Source: Phycisphaerae bacterium (GTDB lineage Bacteria > Planctomycetota > Phycisphaerae > Phycisphaerales > UBA1924). From it: a DNA stretch of 36,528 bases. The stretch covers positions 1 through 36,528 of the forward strand of contig JAUIFD010000013.1 in the NCBI GenBank assembly GCA_030429485.1. Direction: 5' to 3'. Made by a program: the position numbers and the translations under genes. Positions 23,050 to 31,132 of the stretch are shown one piece after another; position 1 is the stretch's first letter, and each line of letters starts with the position of its first letter. A model generated the notes under the pieces. It was given only the letters and a program-made list of their open reading frames with translations, did no database searches and was not told the origin of the DNA.

Positions 23050-23817
23050 TTAACATCCGTCCTGGTACGCACTCATGAACGCAAAGAAGTCGTTGGTGTT
23101 GATCGCGCCATCCGGCGCGAAGTCGGCCCGCGGGTCCATCGCCTGGTAGTAGCTGAGGAAGAGGAAGAAGTCGTTGGTGTTCACGTCACCCTCGCCGGTA
23201 AGGTCAGCGGGGCAGGGTGAGACATCGCACCACGACAGATTGTCACGCACCCACCGCTGCGCATCGGCGAGGTCACCCGGCGCGTTCTTCTCGAAGACAA
23301 GCCAGAACGGCTCACTCGGTGCGATCAAGCCGGAGCCAGACCCGAGGCGCATCTGCGCGAGATACACCCCGTCGCTCGCCGGGGAAGTGAGCGTGAAGAG
23401 CAGGTGCTTGTGCCATTTGCCAGAGCCGTTGGCTTCGAGCGAGAATCCGGTGACGCTCTGGTCGTTCGTCGGTGTCACGGTGGGGCCGAAGAACCCGCTC
23501 GTGACTCGGATTTGCTCTGGCGGGATCTCGTCGAAGTCGTCGCCGTCCCACTTGCGCAGCGCCGCGAGGAGGTCAAAGCCGACCGCCTCGCCGGGCCGAA
23601 ACGTGCCGTTGAGGGAGTCGAAGCCCGGGTCGTTGGTCTGCCCGTCCGCGAAGTCGCGCATCACGAAGACGCAATCACGTTGGAACGTGCCATCCTCGTA
23701 CCCAACTTCGATCACGCCCGACGAGGTGTCGACGATGATGTCGCCGGCGTGCACCTGGGCGTGGGCGGCGCTCGTGAGCGCTGCGAGACATGCGAGCGAT
23801 TCTGTGAGCGGGTTCAA
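23050..23817 (-). CDS. Secreted protein with C-terminal GC-type dockerin domain
   Basis: A 255-aa protein. Signal peptide about 1-20 ([14 protein letters not shown]). The mature domain starts [13 protein letters not shown], is beta-rich and resembles that of the next gene. The C-terminal 55 residues are [20 protein letters not shown]...[26 protein letters not shown]: two degenerate EF-hand-like loops between cysteines, the Phycisphaerae sorting or attachment module. TTG 23817 overlaps the pseudopilin stop (TTGA) and has GGAGG 7 nt upstream, which fixes the start. It is the second gene of a three-gene operon. Confidence 0.85.
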   Translation of the reverse strand: MNPLTESLACLAALTSAAHAQVHAGDIIVDTSSGVIEVGYEDGTFQRDCVFVMRDFADGQTNDPGFDSLNGTFRPGEAVGFDLLAALRKWDGDDFDEIPPEQIRVTSGFFGPTVTPTNDQSVTGFSLEANGSGKWHKHLLFTLTSPASDGVYLAQMRLGSGSGLIAPSEPFWLVFEKNAPGDLADAQRWVRDNLSWCDVSPCPADLTGEGDVNTNDFFLFLSYYQAMDPRADFAPDGAINTNDFFAFMSAYQDGC

Positions 23818-24650
23818 TGCGCAGCCTCCGGATAGAACGCGTTGTCCCAGAAGTCGGTCCACAGGTCGCCGAAGCGCCGCGTCGCGGCGTGTCCGTCGGC
23901 GAAGCCGTAGTTCGCGATGCCCTCGGGGTTGGCGGTGCGACCGCCATGTGCACCGAGTTCCATCTCGCGGGCCGCGAGGCGCGCAGCGCTGCCCGCGTCG
24001 CCGCCCGGGTCGTACCACCCGAACGCGTGCACGTGGTCGGAGCGTGCAAACTGGGGATCACCGGGATCAACTCCCTTGGTCATCATCAGGAACTGCACGG
24101 TGCCGGTGGGGCGGGGAATCTCGGTGATCCTGCGGTACGCGCCGACGTGCCGTCCGGAGCGCGGATCGATGAAGGTCTCGGCGAAGGACGTGAGGAAGTC
24201 GTTGAGCCCGTAGCTCGTCCATCGAGCGGTGGGCTCGCCGATCGGGTCGTTGGAGTCGTCATCGTCGCGGAACAGGGCGAGAGCCTGGGTGAGTCCGACG
24301 TCGGTGGAGTCGCCGCCGAGTGAGGCGGGCCAGTAGGGGCTGTCATCGGCTGGTGATCGCAGCAGGTCGGCGCTGCCGTAGTCTTCGGAGAGCGCGACGA
24401 CCCAGGCGCCGAGCACCTCATCGCGCGAGGCGATGCCGCCGTGGGGCAGTCCGGCGTCGACGAGCGTGTCGTCGTGCTCGTTGAGGTAGAGGGCCTGGGC
24501 GACGCCGAGCTGGCGGATGTTGGAGAGGCAGGCTGCGGCACGGGCGGAGGCCCGAGCCTTGCCCAGGGCGGGGAGGAGGATGCCGACGAGCAACGCGATG
24601 ATCGCGATGACGACGAGAAGCTCGATGAGTGTGAATGCGCGGCGTGGCAT
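23814..24650 (-). CDS. Type II secretion-type pseudopilin with H-X9-DG-like C-terminus
   Basis: A 278-aa protein. [49 protein letters not shown] is a textbook class III prepilin leader (cleavage before Phe5) and helix. The C-terminal part has [26 protein letters not shown], close to the H-X9-DG tail of planctomycete pseudopilins. After cleavage and N-methylation it would join a periplasmic pseudopilus or act as a membrane-held adaptor. It is first in an operon with a GC-dockerin and a PEP-CTERM-like protein. A near-consensus promoter lies 24-52 bp upstream, flanked by an inverted repeat. No gspD/E/F-type genes are in the window. Confidence 0.92.
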   Translation of the reverse strand: MPRRAFTLIELLVVIAIIALLVGILLPALGKARASARAAACLSNIRQLGVAQALYLNEHDDTLVDAGLPHGGIASRDEVLGAWVVALSEDYGSADLLRSPADDSPYWPASLGGDSTDVGLTQALALFRDDDDSNDPIGEPTARWTSYGLNDFLTSFAETFIDPRSGRHVGAYRRITEIPRPTGTVQFLMMTKGVDPGDPQFARSDHVHAFGWYDPGGDAGSAARLAAREMELGAHGGRTANPEGIANYGFADGHAATRRFGDLWTDFWDNAFYPEAAH

Positions 24651-24657
24651 AGTCTTT

Positions 24658-24716
24658 TTGCAAGTGCGTTCGCATAATCACTTGAGGGGGCGATGTTGTC
24701 AAGAATGCATTTGCAA
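24658..24716 (-). promoter_or_regulatory. Promoter flanked by an inverted 14-bp repeat (export operon)
   Basis: On the minus strand TTGACA (24702-24697) and GATTAT (24679-24674) are separated by 17 bp, a near-consensus housekeeping promoter for the pseudopilin operon. It is bracketed by two inverted arms: TTGCAAGTGCGTTC (+, 24658-24671) and TTGCAAATGCATTC (-, 24716-24703), identical at 12 of 14 positions. The arms lie immediately outside the -10 and -35, as expected for a repressor that closes the promoter. Its regulator is unknown; a Fur/Zur-type protein is one possibility. Confidence 0.65.
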
Positions 24717-24721
24717 TAGCA

Positions 24722-24740
24722 GGAAATGCCCTGGGGTCGG
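24722..24740 (+). promoter_or_regulatory. Copy 1 of the GGAAAYGCCCTGGGKTYGG motif
   Basis: GGAAATGCCCTGGGGTCGG lies between the divergent pseudopilin operon and the histidine kinase gene. It matches the copy at 32370-32388 at 16 of 19 positions. Confidence 0.5.
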
Positions 24741-24753
24741 CGACGCGGGCGTG

Positions 24754-24759
24754 TAGACT
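24754..24759 (+). promoter_or_regulatory. Candidate leaderless -10 element (histidine kinase gene)
   Basis: TAGACT lies 6 nt before ATG 24766 with no Shine-Dalgarno between them. Confidence 0.5.
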
Positions 24760-24765
24760 CGTGCG

Positions 24766-26349
24766 ATGCGGCCTGGATCGCCCGCCAATTGGGTTCGCGG
24801 CGTCTCGCTCGCCGATAAATGTCTGATTTTGTTCGGTGCGGCGATCCTGCTGATTGTGGGCGTGGCGCTGGCGGTGCCTTGGGTGCGGATGCGCGCTTTG
24901 GCGTGGGAAGTCGAGGTCGCGCACTCGAGGGCCCTGGCCGAGGCATGGTCGCGGACGGGCGCGGACGTCCGCAACGCGGTGCTCGACCCGGGGACGGAAT
25001 CGTGGGTGATCGAGGACGGCGCGGATTGGCCCGAAGGCGCCCCTCGCGCGCTTGTCGCTGGTTTGCCCGGCGAGGGTGGTGAGCGCGGCGAGGTGGCGGC
25101 TCTCGATCGGGCCGCGGAACCAGCGCGGATCTGGTACGCGCGGGCGCTCGGCGGTCCGGACTCGGAAGCGAACGGGCGCTGGCTGGTGCTTGCGCGCCCT
25201 ACGGACGCGCCCGTGCGTGCGTCGATCGACGTGCTCTACCTGCTCTCATCGGGATCGCTCGTGCTCGGGCTGGCGGTCTTGGTGTTCTATTTGATCACGC
25301 ACCGCCTCGTGCTTTCGCCGGTGCGGCAGCTGCGCGAGACGGTGGAGCACGTGCGCGCGGGCGATCTGGCGGTGCGGTCGGCGATCCGGACGGGTGACGA
25401 GTTTGAGGAACTGGCCAGCACGTTCAACGGGATGCTGGAGACGATCGAGGACGCGAACGCGAAGCTGCGTGCGTCCAACGCGGCGATGGATCTGAAGGTG
25501 ACGGAGTTGACTGAGGCGAACGTGCGCCTGGATGAGGCGATGACGCTGAAGTCGGACTTCCTGGCGTCGGTCTCGCACGAGCTTCGTACGCCGCTGAACG
25601 CGATCATCGGGTTTGCGGAGCTTCTCCTGGAGATTGCGCGCACGGAGCACCGCGAGCGATCGGTCGATCCTTCTTTGAACAAGCGGATCCGATACCTCGA
25701 CAACATCGTGGTGGCGGGTCGTTCGCTGCTCACGCTGATTGAGGACTTGTTGGCGATGGCTCGCCTGGAGGCGGGGAATGTGCGGGTGGACATCGACGAG
25801 GTGTCGCTCCCGGACGTGTGCGAGGGGTTGGTCGGGCTGATTCACCCGCTGGCGTCGAGGAAGGGCGTGTCGGTGAGCCTCGATCTGGAGGAGAGTCTGC
25901 CGGCGATCCGGACCGATGCACGGAAGTTCCAGCAGATCGTGTTCAACTTCCTGTCGAACGCTGTGAAGTTCACGGAGCCGCTGAGCGCCGCGGGAACGCC
26001 CGGACGCGTGGTGCTGCGAGCGGAGCGCGTGCCGGAGGAGGCGAAGGTGTGCATTTCGGTCGTTGATAACGGGCCGGGGATCGGGACCGAGCACCACGCC
26101 ACGATCTTCGAGAAGTTCCAGCAACTGGAGAATGCGCACACGCGGGTGCACGCGGGGGCGGGGTTGGGGCTCGCGATCTCGAAGGAACTCGCGTCGCTCA
26201 TCCGTGGCGAGTTGCGGGTAGTGTCGGAGCCCGGGCGGGGGTCGATCTTCTCGCTGATCGTGCCGGTGGATCCGGAGCTGCGGGAGTTGGAAGAGGCGCA
26301 ACTCGAGAGCCGATTCAAGGCGGCGCTGCACGGGCGGGCGGAGTTGTAG
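24766..26349 (+). CDS. Sensor histidine kinase with HAMP domain
   Basis: A 527-aa membrane kinase. TM1 about 20-42 and TM2 about 155-178 enclose a periplasmic sensor region of about 110 residues with no recognised fold. HAMP (about 178-232) and a coiled coil follow. The kinase core has SHELRTPLNAIIGF (phospho-acceptor His near 271), the N box QIVFNFLSNAVKFT (about 388-401), DNGPGIG (about 433), FEKFQQLE and GAGLGLAI (about 463). There is no receiver domain and no response regulator gene nearby. It is divergent from the pseudopilin operon, 115 bp away, so it may sense export or envelope state, but this is only inferred from position. Confidence 0.93.
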   Translation: MRPGSPANWVRGVSLADKCLILFGAAILLIVGVALAVPWVRMRALAWEVEVAHSRALAEAWSRTGADVRNAVLDPGTESWVIEDGADWPEGAPRALVAGLPGEGGERGEVAALDRAAEPARIWYARALGGPDSEANGRWLVLARPTDAPVRASIDVLYLLSSGSLVLGLAVLVFYLITHRLVLSPVRQLRETVEHVRAGDLAVRSAIRTGDEFEELASTFNGMLETIEDANAKLRASNAAMDLKVTELTEANVRLDEAMTLKSDFLASVSHELRTPLNAIIGFAELLLEIARTEHRERSVDPSLNKRIRYLDNIVVAGRSLLTLIEDLLAMARLEAGNVRVDIDEVSLPDVCEGLVGLIHPLASRKGVSVSLDLEESLPAIRTDARKFQQIVFNFLSNAVKFTEPLSAAGTPGRVVLRAERVPEEAKVCISVVDNGPGIGTEHHATIFEKFQQLENAHTRVHAGAGLGLAISKELASLIRGELRVVSEPGRGSIFSLIVPVDPELRELEEAQLESRFKAALHGRAEL

Positions 26350-26376
26350 CGCATTGGGCCGAACGGGCAGACGACC

Positions 26377-27117
26377 TCAGGGCTGCATCGCGCGGATGAC
26401 GGCTCGGGCTGGCGCGATGATGCGGTCGTTCTGGTCGGTTTCGAAGTGTGAGAGTTGGTCGAAGGGGACCCAGCGTGTTTGGTCGTATTCCCATCGGTCG
26501 GCGCCGAGGCGTGGGATGAGAGCGGTCGTCGTCGCGTCGAACTCGACGAGGACGAGGACGTCGGCGCTGGGGATGTCGAGGTCGAAGGCAAGGCCGAGGA
26601 CGGTGTGCGCGCGTGGGGCGGCGGTGAGGCCGAGTTCTTCTTGGATTTCCTGTTCGAGTTGGGCGCGCACGAGCGAGTCGGCGTTGTGCGTGCCGGCCCG
26701 CTCTGGGGCGTCGATCCCGCCACCGGGCGCAAACTCCCAGAGGCCTGCGTGGACGCCCACTGCTGCGGAGCGCAGGCCCATGAGCGCGCACGGGCGGCCT
26801 TGATCGTCGGGTGCGGTGAGCATGCCGGTGACGGCGAGGTGGTGTGCGCCGGGGGCGCGGGTGAGGAGGTTCATGTAGGTGTCACGCCGCGCGCGGAGGG
26901 TGGCGGTTCGGGGATTGTGGTCGGTGTAGGAGAGGATGCCGCCGTTGAACAGGCGGGGCTTGTCCCGGCGCATCGCATCCCACGCGGCGAGGCGCTCGGG
27001 GGTTGGGTCGGCGGGTGGGGTGGCGTCGATCTCGATCGTGAGGTCGGAGAGCGCGCAGACGAGGGGCTCGAAGCGCCCGCCGGGTGAGGCCGCGGGGCGG
27101 AGCGCGAGGCTGGTCAC
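26377..27117 (-). CDS. Nudix-like hydrolase domain protein with degenerate Nudix box
   Basis: A 246-aa protein. Residues about 120-230 fit a Nudix fold: HHLAVTGMLTAPDD, the GLWEFAPGGGIDAPE strand-loop, then ALEQ-type helix LEQEIQEELGL. The consensus GX5EX7REUXEEXGU is loosened by an insertion, and the RE pair reads QE, although EELG is kept. Substrate is unknown and activity may be altered. The N-terminal about 110 residues have no motif I know. The GTG start overlaps the YbaB/EbfC gene stop (GTGA). It converges on the kinase gene. Confidence 0.75.
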   Translation of the reverse strand: MTSLALRPAASPGGRFEPLVCALSDLTIEIDATPPADPTPERLAAWDAMRRDKPRLFNGGILSYTDHNPRTATLRARRDTYMNLLTRAPGAHHLAVTGMLTAPDDQGRPCALMGLRSAAVGVHAGLWEFAPGGGIDAPERAGTHNADSLVRAQLEQEIQEELGLTAAPRAHTVLGLAFDLDIPSADVLVLVEFDATTTALIPRLGADRWEYDQTRWVPFDQLSHFETDQNDRIIAPARAVIRAMQP

Positions 27118-27485
27118 GTGAAGAGCTTGCCCACGTTGAACGGGAGCTCGTCGATGCCCAGTTCCTTGGCTTCCGCTTCGACGGCGGAGGCGAGGCGCTG
27201 CTTGGCCTTCTCGAGTCCGTCGTTGACCGCGTCGCGGATGAGGCCCTCGGCGTGCGCACGCGATGCGGCGTCGGCCGCGAGCCCCGCGGCGAGGGCGGGA
27301 TCGAGGGTGAGCGTCTCGACGCGGAGCTTGCCGTTGATCGTGGCTCGGGCGGCGCCGGAGCCGGCCTCGCCGACGGGTGGGTCGGTGTCGAGGGACGCAC
27401 GGACGCGATCCGCGGCGGCGCGCAGGCGTTCCTTGTTCTGCACCAGTCCGGCGAGTGCGCCCATGGCTTTGAGTTGGTCGAACAT
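27114..27485 (-). CDS. YbaB/EbfC family nucleoid-associated protein
   Basis: A 123-aa protein of the YbaB/EbfC DNA-binding family. It begins MFDQLKAMGALAGLVQNKERLR, has the central strand ATINGKLRVETLTLDPAL, and a C-terminal amphipathic helix DAVNDGLEKAKQRLASAVEAEAKELG. Length is slightly above the usual 100-115 aa. The dimer forms tweezer-like structures that bind DNA. ATG 27485 has GAGGAG 5 nt upstream. The usual partners recR or dnaX are not adjacent; instead it is coupled to the Nudix-like gene. Confidence 0.85.
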   Translation of the reverse strand: MFDQLKAMGALAGLVQNKERLRAAADRVRASLDTDPPVGEAGSGAARATINGKLRVETLTLDPALAAGLAADAASRAHAEGLIRDAVNDGLEKAKQRLASAVEAEAKELGIDELPFNVGKLFT

Positions 27486-27566
27486 CGTCGCTCCTCGGTT
27501 GCGGGCACTGTATCGGCGGCTGACAGGCGGCGCGGCCCGTGACTGTGCATTGTGACGAGGCGGTCG

Positions 27567-27902
27567 CTAGCGGCGCGTCGAGGATTCGTCTTCGCCCTCG
27601 GAGACGCTGGTCTCGAACTCGATGCCGCAGGTTCGGCATCGGTAGACGATCGGGCTTGACCCTTGGGGGTAGGCGGTGCCGGTGCAGGCTGGATTGGTGC
27701 AGCAGCAGCCGATGAGGTGCCGGAAGGCAAGACGCGGGATCGCAACGGCGCCGACGAGCAGCGCGCCGAGGATTGCGCCGTTCACGAAGAGCGACGGGGA
27801 AACGGCCTGGCTGACGAACAGCGCGATGCCAATGCCCGCAGCGATGATGAACGCGCCGAACTCGGCCGCGATCATGAGCGCGAGATGGAAGCGCTGCGAC
27901 AT
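27567..27902 (-). CDS. Membrane protein with C-terminal zinc-ribbon-like cysteines
   Basis: A 111-aa protein. Two transmembrane helices: LALMIAAEFGAFIIAAGIGIALFV (about 6-29) and SLFVNGAILGALLVGAVAIP (about 37-56). The C-terminal part has CCCTNPACTG...YRCRTCG, enough cysteines for a zinc ribbon facing the cytoplasm or periplasm. No family name known. ATG 27902 is chosen because the longer frame has a proline-rich, non-conserved-looking extension. The Shine-Dalgarno is weak (ACAGG directly before the ATG). Confidence 0.65.
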   Translation of the reverse strand: MSQRFHLALMIAAEFGAFIIAAGIGIALFVSQAVSPSLFVNGAILGALLVGAVAIPRLAFRHLIGCCCTNPACTGTAYPQGSSPIVYRCRTCGIEFETSVSEGEDESSTRR

Positions 27903-27970
27903 CCTGTACTTATTTGGATTGGGTGCGCGGGGGTTCCACGTCGCCGGCCGCGTTTGTGGCTGCGCTTCGG

Positions 27971-28354
27971 CTATTCGCCGGAGATGGAGACCCACCCGAG
28001 CGAGCCGCCGTGGTCGAGGATGCGCAGGGAGACGCGGCGGAGCGATTCGCCTTCGGGCTCGACGATGGCGCTGGTGCGGCCTCGGGCGAGGGTCTTGCGG
28101 ATGGGTGGTGCGTCCGGGTCTTCGGCGACCGCGATGCGGAGTACGGCGGTCTCGGCGAGCGGGACGGTTTCCGGACCGAGCGAGGCGTATCCACCGGGCG
28201 AAACGGTGGCTTTCGCTAGGGGATCAGTCGAGGCGGAGGACGTGATGGAGACCTCGAGCGTGGCCGGAGAGGCGTTCTGAAGCTCGACGGCGTACTGCGG
28301 GCCAGCGCAGGCGGCGAGAAGCAGCAACAGAGGGAGGGTGGCGAGTGCGCGCAT
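27971..28354 (-). CDS. Predicted lipoprotein
   Basis: A 127-aa protein. MRALATLPLLLLLAACAG has a lipobox LAAC with Cys16 lipidated. The mature domain (YAVELQNASPATLEVSITSS...SLRILDHGGSLGWVSIS) looks like a small beta sandwich, as in lipoproteins of the YcfL type, but no family is assigned. The longer frame upstream is not supported. TACCCT lies 5 nt before the ATG, a leaderless pattern like that of neighbouring genes. It is divergent from the YVTN propeller gene, 122 bp away. Confidence 0.7.
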   Translation of the reverse strand: MRALATLPLLLLLAACAGPQYAVELQNASPATLEVSITSSASTDPLAKATVSPGGYASLGPETVPLAETAVLRIAVAEDPDAPPIRKTLARGRTSAIVEPEGESLRRVSLRILDHGGSLGWVSISGE

Positions 28355-28359
28355 GGGGG

Positions 28360-28365
28360 AGGGTA
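28360..28365 (-). promoter_or_regulatory. Candidate leaderless -10 element (lipoprotein gene)
   Basis: On the minus strand TACCCT is followed by 5 nt and then ATG 28354. It lies beside motif copy 2 (28368-28385). Confidence 0.4.
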
Positions 28366-28367
28366 GT

Positions 28368-28385
28368 GGATGCGCCCTGGGTTGG
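28368..28385 (+). promoter_or_regulatory. Copy 2 of the CCCTGGG motif (weaker match)
   Basis: GGATGCGCCCTGGGTTGG lies 91 bp upstream of the YVTN/GC-dockerin gene. It keeps GCCCTGGGTT but lacks the full GGAAAYG part and one T. Confidence 0.35.
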
Positions 28386-28476
28386 CGATTCGGAGTTTGG
28401 CTGTTTGGGTGGGCGATGGGGAGTTGGTACGTTGGTCGGAGCGGAGCCGCGGGGTCGCGGCCAGGAGAGATCAACG

Positions 28477-31035
28477 ATGCGGACGGCATTGATCGGTGCG
28501 ATGGTGGTCGCTGCGCTCTCGGGCGTTGCGGCGGGGCAGTTTGTGGAGTTGGCCGACGATGGCGCGTCGGATCTGCGGAAGCAGGAGTGGTCGGCGGCGC
28601 GGTCGGCGGGCTCGGTCGCGGACGTGCTCGGCGGGCGAGCGGGCGCGCTCGCGCCGGAGGATGCGACCTGTCTTGAACTCGTCGACTTGAACGGGCCATT
28701 GGACGGCGACTTCCCGCGCGAGGTGGTGTTTCTGCCGGACGGATCGACGGCGGCCGTGTGCCATCGAGACTCCAACAACGTGACGTTCGTGGACATCGCC
28801 ACGCGGACGGTGACCGGCGGGGTCGATGTGGGTGAGGGGCCGGTGTCGATCGATGCAACGCCGGATGGGCAGTACCTCGTGACGGCGGACCTGTTCGGGA
28901 ACTCGGTATCGGTGGTTGATGTCGCGTCGCGGACGGTGGCGGCGACGATCGCGACGCCCTCCGAGCCGTACCGTGTAGAGGTGACGGCTGATGGTGCGTA
29001 CGCGGTGGTGGGATGCACGCCGGCGGACGGGTCGTCGAGCTTTACGGTGATCGATCTGGGGACGCTGTCGGCGGTGCGCACGTTCGCGACCGGAGGTCAG
29101 GGCGTGTATGGCGGGTTTGGGAACAGCACCTACCCGATCTCTGGGTTCATCTTCGGATCGTGGGGGATCGCGCCGGATAACGCGACCATCGTGCTGCCGG
29201 TCAGCGGCACGCCGAGCGGGACGGTGGAGTTTTACGACCTCACGACGGGCGGCTTTCTGGGCGACGTGACGGTTCCTTCGGGCGGTCGAAGCGTGGATAT
29301 CGCGCAGGATGGATCCATCGCCGTGGTGCCGTGCACGGGCAACTCGCAGACGCTGGTTGTGCTGGACGTGCCGGGACGGTCGATCTCGTCGACCATTCCT
29401 ACGGCGACGAACCTCGATGACAACGTGCAGCTCTCGGCGGACAACACCAAGGCGGTGTGCGGGTATCTGAACGACACGTTCTTTATTGACCTCGCAACCG
29501 GATCGGAGCTCTCGCGCACGGTGACCGGCTCGATCGGCGATTACGAGCTGACGTTTGACGACCAGTACCTTCTCGTGAGCAACTTCAACACGCGCGTATT
29601 CAGCATGGCGACCAACTCGGTGGTCGACACGATGAGCTACGCCGCGACGCAGGAGATGGCGACGAGCCCGGTGTCGCACTTTGCGGCCGGTCTGAACAAC
29701 CGGTTTGGCGAGCAGATCCACCTCTACTCGACGAACGGCTCTTCGAGCAACTTCTTGGCGGCGCTCGACGGCGGCACCTCGCCCGAGGGCGACGCGCCGT
29801 TCATCGTGGATGTGTCCGATGACGGGTCGACCGCGGTCGTGGGCATGACGCTCTCGGCGAACGTGGCGATTGTGGATTTGACGCAGAACCCGCCGGTGCT
29901 GCGGAGCTTGGTGTCGACGGGGACCCGCGTGGTGGGCGTGGCGATCTCGCCGGACGGGAGCACCGCGGTGGCGTGCAACGACGATTCGGACACGGTTTCG
30001 ATCATCGATCTCGCGACGGACACAGTGGTCAAGACGCTGGTGGTTCCCTCTGCGCCGTCGCAGGTCTTGATCTCCCCCGATTCGACGATGGCGTACGTCC
30101 TCTCGATCGCGGGCACGGACCAGTTGCACTTCATTCAACTCAACGGGGCGGCGTCGGCGCGGGTGGGGTCGGTTCTTGCCGGGCAAGCGGGCGGGTGGTT
30201 TGGGCCGGCGTTTTCGGAGGAGAGCGGGATCGCGCTCTCGCCCGATGGCTCGATCGTGGCGGTGTGCGACTCGTTCAACGACGCCCTTCGTCTGATGGAC
30301 ACGGCGTCGCGGTCGTTGATCGCTGTTGTTCCGGTGGGGGATTACCCGGTGCGGGCGGCGTTCCTGCCGGATGGGTCGAAGGTGTACGTGACCAACGCGT
30401 TTTCCGACAACGTGTCGGTGGTGGAGGTCAACGGCGCGGCATCGACGACGGTGGCGACCATCTCGGCGGGCGACTCGACGTTGGCGGTTGCGCCCGATCC
30501 GACGGGCTCTTACGTGTACGTGACCGACCACGCGTTTTCTGGCGGGTCGCAGTTGTTTGTGATCGACACCGCGACGGATACGCTGGCGACGAGTTTCTCG
30601 TTGGGTGGTGGGTACGCGCGGGATTCGCACATGTCGCCCGACGGCACGCTGCACGTGCTGATGAACATCAACACGCAGCTCGGCACGGTCGCGGAGGTTC
30701 GTCGATATGCGGCGGCGGGGGCGGGCACGTCGCTCCTCGACACGACGCCCCTGAGCAACTCCAACTCGCGGGACTTCGCGGTGAGCGACGCGACGGGCCA
30801 GGTGGTGATTTCCAAGCCGTTCCTCGACGCGGCGGAGGTCGTGTGTTTCGGAGCGGCCTGCCCGGCGGATCTCTCGCCCGCGCCGAACGGCGATGGCACG
30901 GTGAACACCAACGACTTCTTCCAGTTCCTGACGTACTACCAGGCGATGGATGCTCGTGCGGACTTCTCGCCGGGTGGCGGGATCAACACGAACGACTTCT
31001 TCGCGTTCCTGGCGGCGTATCAGCAGGGGTGCTGA
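28477..31035 (+). CDS. Secreted YVTN-type beta-propeller protein with C-terminal GC-type dockerin
   Basis: An 852-aa protein. Signal peptide about 1-20 (MRTALIGAMVVAALSGVAAG). Many propeller repeats follow, such as VTFVDIATRTVTGGVDVGEG, SVSVVDVASRTVAATIATPSEPYRVEVTADG and VSIIDLATDTVVKTLVVPSAPSQVLISPD, probably forming two propellers (about 60-790). The final 58 residues (about 794-851) are CPADLSPAPNGDGTVNTNDFF...[18 protein letters not shown], the GC-type dockerin. The protein is exported and probably attached or sorted through this tail; its ligand is unknown. ATG 28477 has GGAGAGA about 6 nt upstream; the longer frame lacks a signal peptide at its start. The same tail, nearly identical in DNA, ends the 32466-35288 gene. 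Confidence 0.9.
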   Translation: MRTALIGAMVVAALSGVAAGQFVELADDGASDLRKQEWSAARSAGSVADVLGGRAGALAPEDATCLELVDLNGPLDGDFPREVVFLPDGSTAAVCHRDSNNVTFVDIATRTVTGGVDVGEGPVSIDATPDGQYLVTADLFGNSVSVVDVASRTVAATIATPSEPYRVEVTADGAYAVVGCTPADGSSSFTVIDLGTLSAVRTFATGGQGVYGGFGNSTYPISGFIFGSWGIAPDNATIVLPVSGTPSGTVEFYDLTTGGFLGDVTVPSGGRSVDIAQDGSIAVVPCTGNSQTLVVLDVPGRSISSTIPTATNLDDNVQLSADNTKAVCGYLNDTFFIDLATGSELSRTVTGSIGDYELTFDDQYLLVSNFNTRVFSMATNSVVDTMSYAATQEMATSPVSHFAAGLNNRFGEQIHLYSTNGSSSNFLAALDGGTSPEGDAPFIVDVSDDGSTAVVGMTLSANVAIVDLTQNPPVLRSLVSTGTRVVGVAISPDGSTAVACNDDSDTVSIIDLATDTVVKTLVVPSAPSQVLISPDSTMAYVLSIAGTDQLHFIQLNGAASARVGSVLAGQAGGWFGPAFSEESGIALSPDGSIVAVCDSFNDALRLMDTASRSLIAVVPVGDYPVRAAFLPDGSKVYVTNAFSDNVSVVEVNGAASTTVATISAGDSTLAVAPDPTGSYVYVTDHAFSGGSQLFVIDTATDTLATSFSLGGGYARDSHMSPDGTLHVLMNINTQLGTVAEVRRYAAAGAGTSLLDTTPLSNSNSRDFAVSDATGQVVISKPFLDAAEVVCFGAACPADLSPAPNGDGTVNTNDFFQFLTYYQAMDARADFSPGGGINTNDFFAFLAAYQQGC
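30901..30944 (+). repeat. 44-bp repeat in the GC-dockerin coding DNA, copy A
   Basis: This 44-bp stretch, encoding VNTNDFFQFLTYYQA, is identical to 35142-35185 in the next GC-dockerin gene. A second shared stretch of 29 bp lies at 30982-31010 and 35232-35260. Identity at synonymous sites suggests recombination or recent duplication. Confidence 0.85.
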
Positions 31036-31132
31036 CGGGCGGCTCAACGGTCGGCATGACAACGTAACGTGCGGTCTTTCCCCGAGTTAGGGTGTGGGCT
31101 GTCGTTGTCTTCACGTGATCTGAATGGAATCT

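Noticed and set aside
22387-24650. Assignment of the operon's exported proteins to the all3515-type Zur-regulated PEP-CTERM family
   Set aside because: The HxHGD-like N-termini and operator suggested it, but I cannot confirm family membership by eye; kept only as a metal-regulation hypothesis.
28471-31062. 863-aa minus-strand frame opposite the YVTN gene
   Set aside because: Antisense shadow, rich in Arg/His, no motif, no signal; the plus strand has a signal peptide, propeller repeats and dockerin.
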